From JALYUA01 sp039933215 (lineage in GTDB: Bacteria; Acidobacteriota; Thermoanaerobaculia; UBA5066; Gp7-AA6): DNA of 43,393 nucleotides. The notes beneath the pieces are model-generated. The model was not told the DNA's origin. It saw only the letters and a program-made list of their open reading frames with translations, and made no database searches. Each line of letters begins with the position of its first letter. Positions within the stretch are counted from its first letter, which is position 1. Below are positions 39,918 to 43,393 of the stretch, in pieces. Position numbers and translations under genes: made by a program. The stretch lies in assembly GCA_039933215.1 (NCBI GenBank), contig JBDTOO010000028.1, positions 1 through 43,393 on the forward strand, given 5' to 3'.

Positions 39918-40627
39918 GCGGCGTCCGGAAGCGCGCCCTCGCGCTTCAGAAGGTTCCGCTTCCAGTCGAGGCCGCGCCCCGGAGGGCCGCCGGAGTAGCC
40001 GCCCAGCCGGCCTCCCGCCGCGATCACCCGGTGGCAGGGAACGAGGATCGGAACGGGATTCGCCGCGAGCGCCCCGCCCACGGCCCGCGCCGCGGCGGGA
40101 CTGCCGATGGCGGCGGCGACGTCGCCGTAGGTCCGGACGGTTCCGAACGGGATCGCGCGCGTCGCTTCGAGCAGCACCCGCCGGGCGAAGGGCGTCGCGT
40201 ACGCGTCCGGGTCGACGGGGACCGTGAACTCGCGGCGCCGGCCCGCGAAGAACTGCGACAACTCGGCCGAGGCGCGGCGCAGAAGCGGAGCGCGGCCGGG
40301 AAGGGCCCCGGGCGCCTCCGAACGGAGAAGCGCCGAGAGCCCGGCCCGGGAGCGGCCGAAGAGGACCCGGCAGACGCCCCGCTCCGTGGCCGCGAGGAGC
40401 ACCGTCCCGAATCCCGGGTATACCCGCACGTCGTATCGCACGACCGCGCTCTTCCCGGTCCTGGCGCCGCCTTCCGCCACCTCGAGCCGGGCGAAGTCCT
40501 TCATGGAGACGAGAGCAGCGACGTGGCGGCCATGGCGTTCGAGGACGATGCGCTCGCCTCCGAAGGCGACGCGGTTCAAGAGCTCGGACAGGCCCGCGCG
40601 GGCCTCGCTCGCGGGGAGAACGGTCAT
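39914..40627 (-). CDS. YefM/Phd antitoxin domain fused to O6-methylguanine-DNA methyltransferase
   Basis: 237 residues. The ATG at 40627 follows AGGAGG by seven bases; an ATG at 40648 lies upstream of that site. Residues 1-~52 match the DNA-binding half of Phd/YefM antitoxins (PASEARAGLSELLNRV, GERIVLERHGRHVAALVSM). Residues ~64-230 are a whole Ogt: N-terminal sheet domain (RYDVRVYPGFGTVLLAA), helix IPFGTVRTYGDVAAAIG, AARAVGGALAANP and the methyl-accepting Cys198 in VPCHRVIAAGGRLGGYSGG. The toxin-neutralising C-terminal tail of the antitoxin is replaced by the enzyme. The reading frame is continuous across a ~12-residue linker. A YefM-type TGTACA operator overlaps its promoter. It probably repairs O6-alkylguanine and controls its own gene; whether methylation alters DNA binding is inference. 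Confidence 0.9.
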   Translation of the reverse strand: MTVLPASEARAGLSELLNRVAFGGERIVLERHGRHVAALVSMKDFARLEVAEGGARTGKSAVVRYDVRVYPGFGTVLLAATERGVCRVLFGRSRAGLSALLRSEAPGALPGRAPLLRRASAELSQFFAGRRREFTVPVDPDAYATPFARRVLLEATRAIPFGTVRTYGDVAAAIGSPAAARAVGGALAANPVPILVPCHRVIAAGGRLGGYSGGPPGRGLDWKRNLLKREGALPDAA

Positions 40628-40647
40628 GGGACAACCTCCTGGGGTCA

Positions 40648-40666
40648 TTTGTACAAATTGTACAAA
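40648..40666 (-). promoter_or_regulatory. YefM-type double TGTACA operator
   Basis: TTTGTACAA, one base, TTGTACAAA: a perfect 9-bp inverted repeat with two TGTACA cores (40650-40655 and 40659-40664) nine bases apart. TGTACA is the published core of the yefM-yoeB operator. The site covers the -10 box of the fusion gene promoter and ends 20 bases before its ATG. Confidence 0.8.
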
Positions 40667-40685
40667 GCAAACCCGTGGTTGTCGA
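40657..40685 (-). promoter_or_regulatory. Promoter of the antitoxin-Ogt fusion gene
   Basis: On the minus strand TCGACA (40685-40680), 17 bases, TACAAT (40662-40657): one mismatch to consensus in each box and ideal spacing. The -10 lies inside the TGTACA inverted repeat, so occupancy of the operator should block polymerase. Confidence 0.75.
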
Positions 40686-40690
40686 GCCGG

Positions 40691-40719
40691 AAAAAGGGGC
40701 GGCGCCGCCGCCGCCCCTT
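40691..40719 (-). terminator. Intrinsic terminator of sodC
   Basis: On the minus strand AAGGGGCGGCG pairs perfectly with CGCCGCCCCTT over 11 bp around a 4-base loop and runs into five T (40695-40691). It sits 21 bases after the sodC stop and isolates sodC from the next minus-strand promoter. Confidence 0.92.
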
Positions 40720-40739
40720 CGAGCCCCGGGCAAGAACCT

Positions 40740-41312
40740 CTACTGGATGACGCCGCACCCGAGACGGCCGCCGGCGTTACCCGTCGGCTGGGTCGTCAGG
40801 TCGTCCGCCTTCTCGTGAAACACGACCGCGCGTCCGACGACCGAGTTCGGTCCGGGCTTCACCGTGAGGAGGTCACTGCGCACGTCCAGGTCTCCCTTGC
40901 CGTCGGCGCCGATCTCGATGTTGCCGAGATCCCCCGCGTGACGCTTCTCCGCCATGGGCCCCGCGTGGGGCATCTGGCCGGGGTTGAAATGACCTCCCGC
41001 GGACTTTGCCTCAGGGTCTGAGCAGTCGCCCTTCTCGTGCAGGTGGAGGCCGTGGGTTCCCGGAGGCGCGTTCTCGATGTGGACGCGGACGCGCACGCCG
41101 CCCGAGCCGAGCTCGCTGAAGACGGCGGTGCCCTGGACGGTTGAGCCGCTCTTCGATTCGATCGTCGCGCGGGCCTCCATGCCGCCGGCGGCCGCGGCGG
41201 AGGACCCCGCGGCGGCCGAGGAGGACCCCGAGGCGCCGGACGACGCGCAGCCGGTCACGATGAATGCGGCCGCTGCCGCGAAGAGAGCTCCCGAGATTAA
41301 TTTCGACTTCAT
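40740..41312 (-). CDS. sodC: Lipoprotein Cu/Zn superoxide dismutase
   Basis: 190 residues from the ATG at 41312 (AAGGAG upstream). Signal peptide with lipobox VTGC at ~residue 21, then a ~25-residue Ser/Ala/Gly linker. The SOD domain has all copper and zinc ligands in the usual order: HGLHLHEKGDCSDP, GGHFNPG, HAGDLGNIEIGADG, and VVGRAVVFHEKADDL followed by the disulfide cysteine near the end (GGRLGCGVI). It converts superoxide to oxygen and peroxide in the periplasm, attached to a membrane. Single-gene unit with its own terminator. Confidence 0.95.
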   Translation of the reverse strand: MKSKLISGALFAAAAAFIVTGCASSGASGSSSAAAGSSAAAAGGMEARATIESKSGSTVQGTAVFSELGSGGVRVRVHIENAPPGTHGLHLHEKGDCSDPEAKSAGGHFNPGQMPHAGPMAEKRHAGDLGNIEIGADGKGDLDVRSDLLTVKPGPNSVVGRAVVFHEKADDLTTQPTGNAGGRLGCGVIQ

Positions 41313-41377
41313 GCTTTCTCCTTCACATTCGGATTGGGAGAGAATATGCCTGCAACGGCAGTGCCGCCGCAACCCCG

Positions 41378-41584
41378 ATGCTAGACGTTCCTCCCATCGA
41401 AGTCTCCCGGATCACCCTCTTCGGTCTGGTCGCAGCCGGAGCGGTCGTCGCCGTCGCGATGAACGGACCCCTCGCCCAGTTCGGCGCCGGATTCGCCGTG
41501 GGGGCGGGTGCCGTGCTCGTGCTGTCCCGCGCGATCCGCCGTCCGGAACCGGAGCCCCCGCCGGAAGAAGGGAGCCCCTCGTGA
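41378..41584 (+). CDS. Small two-helix membrane protein
   Basis: 68 residues from the ATG at 41378. Two hydrophobic stretches (ITLFGLVAAGAVVAVAM and FGAGFAVGAGAVLVLSRAI) joined by a short NGPLAQ turn, then an acidic/proline tail (RRPEPEPPPEEGSPS). The stop overlaps the GTG of the response regulator (GTGA), which supports it as a real, coupled gene. No family recognised. Since the kinase two genes downstream has no membrane segment, this protein may tie the system to the membrane; that is inference. Confidence 0.62.
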   Translation: MLDVPPIEVSRITLFGLVAAGAVVAVAMNGPLAQFGAGFAVGAGAVLVLSRAIRRPEPEPPPEEGSPS

Positions 41585-42285
41585 GGGTTCTCGTCGTCGA
41601 GGACGAGGAGAAGATCGCGCGGTTCCTGAAGAAGGGATTGACCGAGAAGGGTTACGCCGTCGACACGGTCAAGGACACCGACGCCGCGCTCGAGAGGACG
41701 GAGACCGCCTCCTACGACCTCGTCATCCTGGATCTCCTCCTGCCGGGGTCGCGCGACGGGCTGGAGCTCTGCCGCGAGCTGCGGACCCGCGGCGCCCGCG
41801 CCAAGATCCTGATGCTGACGGCGCGGGACACCGTCGAGAACAAGATCGAGGGTCTCGACGCGGGCGCCGACGACTACCTGGTCAAGCCATTTTCCTTCCG
41901 CGAGCTGCTCGCGCGCCTCCGCGCGCTCGGCCGGCGGACCGAGATGGAGGAGCCGGGGCCCATCTCCTTCGGCGACATCGCCTACGACCCCGAGTCCCGC
42001 GAGGTCGAGCGCGACGGCGAACAGATCCGGCTCACCGCCCGCGAGGGCGCCCTGTTCGAGCTGCTCCTCCGCCGCCGGGGGAAAGTCGTTTCGCGGTCGG
42101 AGATCCAGGCGCGCATCTGGGAGGACTCCTTCGACCTGTCGACGAACATCATCGACGTCTACATCAACTCACTGCGCAAGAAGATCGACGCCGGGGAGCG
42201 CGAAAAGATCATCCAGACCGTCCGCGGCGTCGGATACCGCGTGCGCTCCTCGGGTGCGTCGAACCCCCCGGAAACGGACGAATAG
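41581..42285 (+). CDS. OmpR/PhoB-family response regulator
   Basis: 234 residues, GTG start at 41581 overlapping the preceding stop. Receiver: acidic pair in VVEDEEK (Glu7-Asp8), phosphoacceptor Asp51 in LVILDLLLPG, Thr in LMLTARD, Lys in YLVKPFSF. C-terminal winged-helix DNA-binding domain from ~residue 130 (SFGDIAYDPESREVERDGEQIRL, VVSRSEIQARIWED, TNIIDVYINSLRKKID, IQTVRGVGYRV). Closest in pattern to CopR/CusR-like regulators, but this is not certain. Partner is the kinase that follows. Confidence 0.93.
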   Translation: MRVLVVEDEEKIARFLKKGLTEKGYAVDTVKDTDAALERTETASYDLVILDLLLPGSRDGLELCRELRTRGARAKILMLTARDTVENKIEGLDAGADDYLVKPFSFRELLARLRALGRRTEMEEPGPISFGDIAYDPESREVERDGEQIRLTAREGALFELLLRRRGKVVSRSEIQARIWEDSFDLSTNIIDVYINSLRKKIDAGEREKIIQTVRGVGYRVRSSGASNPPETDE

Positions 42286-42287
42286 CT

Positions 42288-43163
42288 CTGGGCATCTTCA
42301 CCTTTCGCGGACGACCCGACCCTCACGCTCCGCGCGAAGACGGCGTTTCTCTGCTCCTGCGGCGCCTCGCGGAGACGGAACAGAACCCCTTGAAGAGGAT
42401 CCCCGCCGCGGACCTGGAAGGCGACGCGCGGAGCCTCGCCGAGCGGCTGAACGCGCGGCTGGACGCTCTCGCCGGCACGGAGAAGGAGCAACAGCAGTTC
42501 ATCGCCGACGTATCGCACGAGCTGCGGACGCCCCTGACGGTGCTTCGCGGAACGCTCGAGGTCGTTCTCGAGGAAGACCGGCCCGCGGAGGAATACCGGG
42601 AGGCGATCGGCAACGCCCTGCTCGAGGTCCGGCACCTGACGCGCCTCTCCCAGAACCTCCTCTTCCTGGCTCGAGGCCAGAGCGGCCGGATCACGCTCTC
42701 CTTCGCGAACGTCGATCTCGTCAAGTTCGCCGCGGACGTCACGCGCGACCTCGTTCCGGCGGCCGCGGACCGGGAGATCGAGGTCGCGGCCGAGCTGCCC
42801 GACCAGCCCGTGCGCGCCTTCATCGACGCCGACCGGATGCAGCAGGTCCTCCACAACCTCATGGAGAACGCGATCCGTTACACCGAGCCCGGCGGCCGGA
42901 TCCGCGTGCGGCTCACCGCGGCGCCATCCGAGGCCGTCCTCGAGGTCGTGGACACCGGAATCGGGATCCCGCTGCGCGACCAGCCGCACGTCTTCGAACG
43001 GTTCTTCCGCAGCGACGGCGCGCGCCGGGCATACCCGGGCGGATCGGGACTCGGCCTCTCGATCGTCCGGTGGATCGTCGACGCGCACAAGGGGACGGTC
43101 GAGGTCGAGAGCGCGGCGGGAACCGGGACGACCTTTCGCGTGCGGCTTCCTTTGATCAGCTAA
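42288..43163 (+). CDS. HisKA sensor kinase lacking a membrane sensor
   Basis: About 291 residues if started at the CTG at 42288, just after the regulator stop; a TTG at 42390 is the other candidate (257 residues), and no ATG or GTG is available upstream of the H-box. It begins with a short HAMP-like piece (LKRIPAADLEGDARSLAERLNARLDAL), then HisKA with FIADVSHELRTPLTVLRG and HATPase_c with NLMENAIRYT, DTGIGI, FERFF and GGSGLGLSIV. The transmembrane helices and periplasmic sensor usual for this class are absent, and nothing in the upstream 100 bases encodes them in any frame. Either a naturally soluble kinase or a 5'-truncated gene. Confidence 0.82.
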   Translation: MGIFTFRGRPDPHAPREDGVSLLLRRLAETEQNPLKRIPAADLEGDARSLAERLNARLDALAGTEKEQQQFIADVSHELRTPLTVLRGTLEVVLEEDRPAEEYREAIGNALLEVRHLTRLSQNLLFLARGQSGRITLSFANVDLVKFAADVTRDLVPAAADREIEVAAELPDQPVRAFIDADRMQQVLHNLMENAIRYTEPGGRIRVRLTAAPSEAVLEVVDTGIGIPLRDQPHVFERFFRSDGARRAYPGGSGLGLSIVRWIVDAHKGTVEVESAAGTGTTFRVRLPLIS

Positions 43164-43168
43164 CCGGA

Positions 43169-43223
43169 GGCCTTTGGGTCGCGTTGCGACCGTCGGCCTC
43201 CCGCATCGCGAACCTCCTCCGCG
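43169..43223 (+). repeat. 55-bp direct repeat, copy a
   Basis: GGCCTTTGGGTCGCGTTGCG... is repeated without mismatch at 43339-43393, 170 bases on, where the window ends. It contains a 6-bp hairpin GGTCGC/GCGACC (43177-43191). It follows the kinase stop by six bases. Confidence 0.85.
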
Positions 43224-43253
43224 CGGAATCGCGCGGAGACTATTCGCGATGCG
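43202..43253. repeat. Long nested hairpin within the repeat region
   Basis: Outer arms CGCATCGCGAA (43202-43212) and TTCGCGATGCG (43243-43253), inner arms CTCCGCGCG (43217-43225) and CGCGCGGAG (43230-43238), a GAAT loop and a symmetric 4x4 internal loop. Twenty paired positions with no mismatch in the arms. No T-run follows, so it is more like a REP/BIME-type element than a terminator. A 12-bp palindrome GAGCCGCGGCTC lies further on at about 43303-43314. Confidence 0.8.
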
Positions 43254-43338
43254 ACCGGGGCACTTATGGGGATGTGCCGCTCGGCGAGCTCATATCAGGC
43301 ATGAGCCGCGGCTCGGCTCAGCCTCGGCCGCTACCGTC

Positions 43339-43393
43339 GGCCTTTGGGTCGCGTTGCGACCGTCGGCCTCCCGCATCGCGAACCTCCTCCGCG
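43339..43393 (+). repeat. 55-bp direct repeat, copy b (reaches window edge)
   Basis: Exact match to 43169-43223. As the match is still perfect at the last base of the window, the true repeat unit may be up to 170 bases and include a second copy of the long hairpin. Confidence 0.85.

Noticed and set aside
38433..40740. A toxin partner (RelE/YoeB/Doc-like) for the YefM/Phd domain
   Set aside because: None found on either strand next to the fusion gene; the neighbours are a PLP decarboxylase and sodC.
43169..43393. CRISPR array
   Set aside because: Only two copies of a 55-base repeat, 115 bases between them, with extended palindromes; no spacers of regular length and no cas genes.
1..43393. 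tRNA, rRNA, insertion sequences or prophage genes
   Set aside because: No tRNA-like cloverleaf, rRNA segment, transposase or integrase was recognised on either strand.

Overview
The window is a GC-rich bacterial chromosome segment from a Gram-negative organism: it carries an OmpA-like outer-membrane protein, lipoproteins and Sec/Tat-exported proteins. The mix of secreted beta-rich repeat proteins, a DUF1800/DUF1501 pair, SdrD-type B repeats, a molybdenum hydroxylase and intergenic GC-rich short repeats would fit an Acidobacteriota-like soil or sediment bacterium. That placement is inference; there is no rRNA or other phylogenetic marker. No tRNA, rRNA, CRISPR array, prophage or insertion sequence was seen.

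Layout. (1) 1-6351, minus strand: seven tandem paralogues (six complete, one cut by the left edge) of a secreted ~250-residue two-domain protein, interrupted by one unrelated small secreted protein with three ILPF repeats. (2) 6639-9272, minus: a tightly overlapping NarL-type cluster: response regulator, histidine kinase, and a second regulator with a degenerate receiver. (3) 9700-14731, plus: DUF1800 protein with four Ig-like repeats, Tat-exported DUF1501 protein and a lipoprotein-like cupredoxin with a CuA-like ligand set, preceded by a promoter and closed by a strong terminator. (4) 14814-20058: small NTF2-like lipoprotein (minus), then a matrixin-type metalloprotease and a PQQ-type sugar dehydrogenase that carry the same five-repeat C-terminal tail. 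(5) 20108-27194: surface polysaccharide genes (asparagine synthetase, GT4, GT39-like membrane enzyme, WecA-CapD fusion). (6) 27559-31729: PP2C phosphatase, SdrD-B repeat protein and OmpA-like protein. (7) 31856-35896: three-subunit molybdenum hydroxylase in the order of hcrCAB, whose FAD subunit carries the extra [4Fe-4S] loop diagnostic of 4-hydroxybenzoyl-CoA reductase. (8) 36199-38432: duplicated RRM RNA-binding proteins each with its own terminator, a ferritin-like protein, a cupin, and MscL with a C-terminal zinc ribbon. (9) 38472-41312, minus: PLP decarboxylase, a YefM/Phd antitoxin-O6-methylguanine methyltransferase fusion, and a lipoprotein Cu/Zn superoxide dismutase. (10) 41378-43163: small membrane protein, OmpR-type regulator and sensor-less histidine kinase, followed by a palindromic direct repeat that runs off the right edge.

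Most striking is the gene at 39914-40627. A complete YefM/Phd-type DNA-binding antitoxin domain is fused in frame to a complete Ogt methyltransferase, with the toxin-binding tail missing. Immediately upstream lie two TGTACA cores, the known YefM-YoeB operator core, in a perfect 9-bp inverted repeat that overlaps the -10 box of a good promoter. No toxin gene is adjacent. This suggests an Ada-like, self-regulated DNA alkylation sensor built from an antitoxin. Other points of interest are the secreted paralogue array, the CuA-like site with a one-residue loop insertion, and the shared five-repeat modules.
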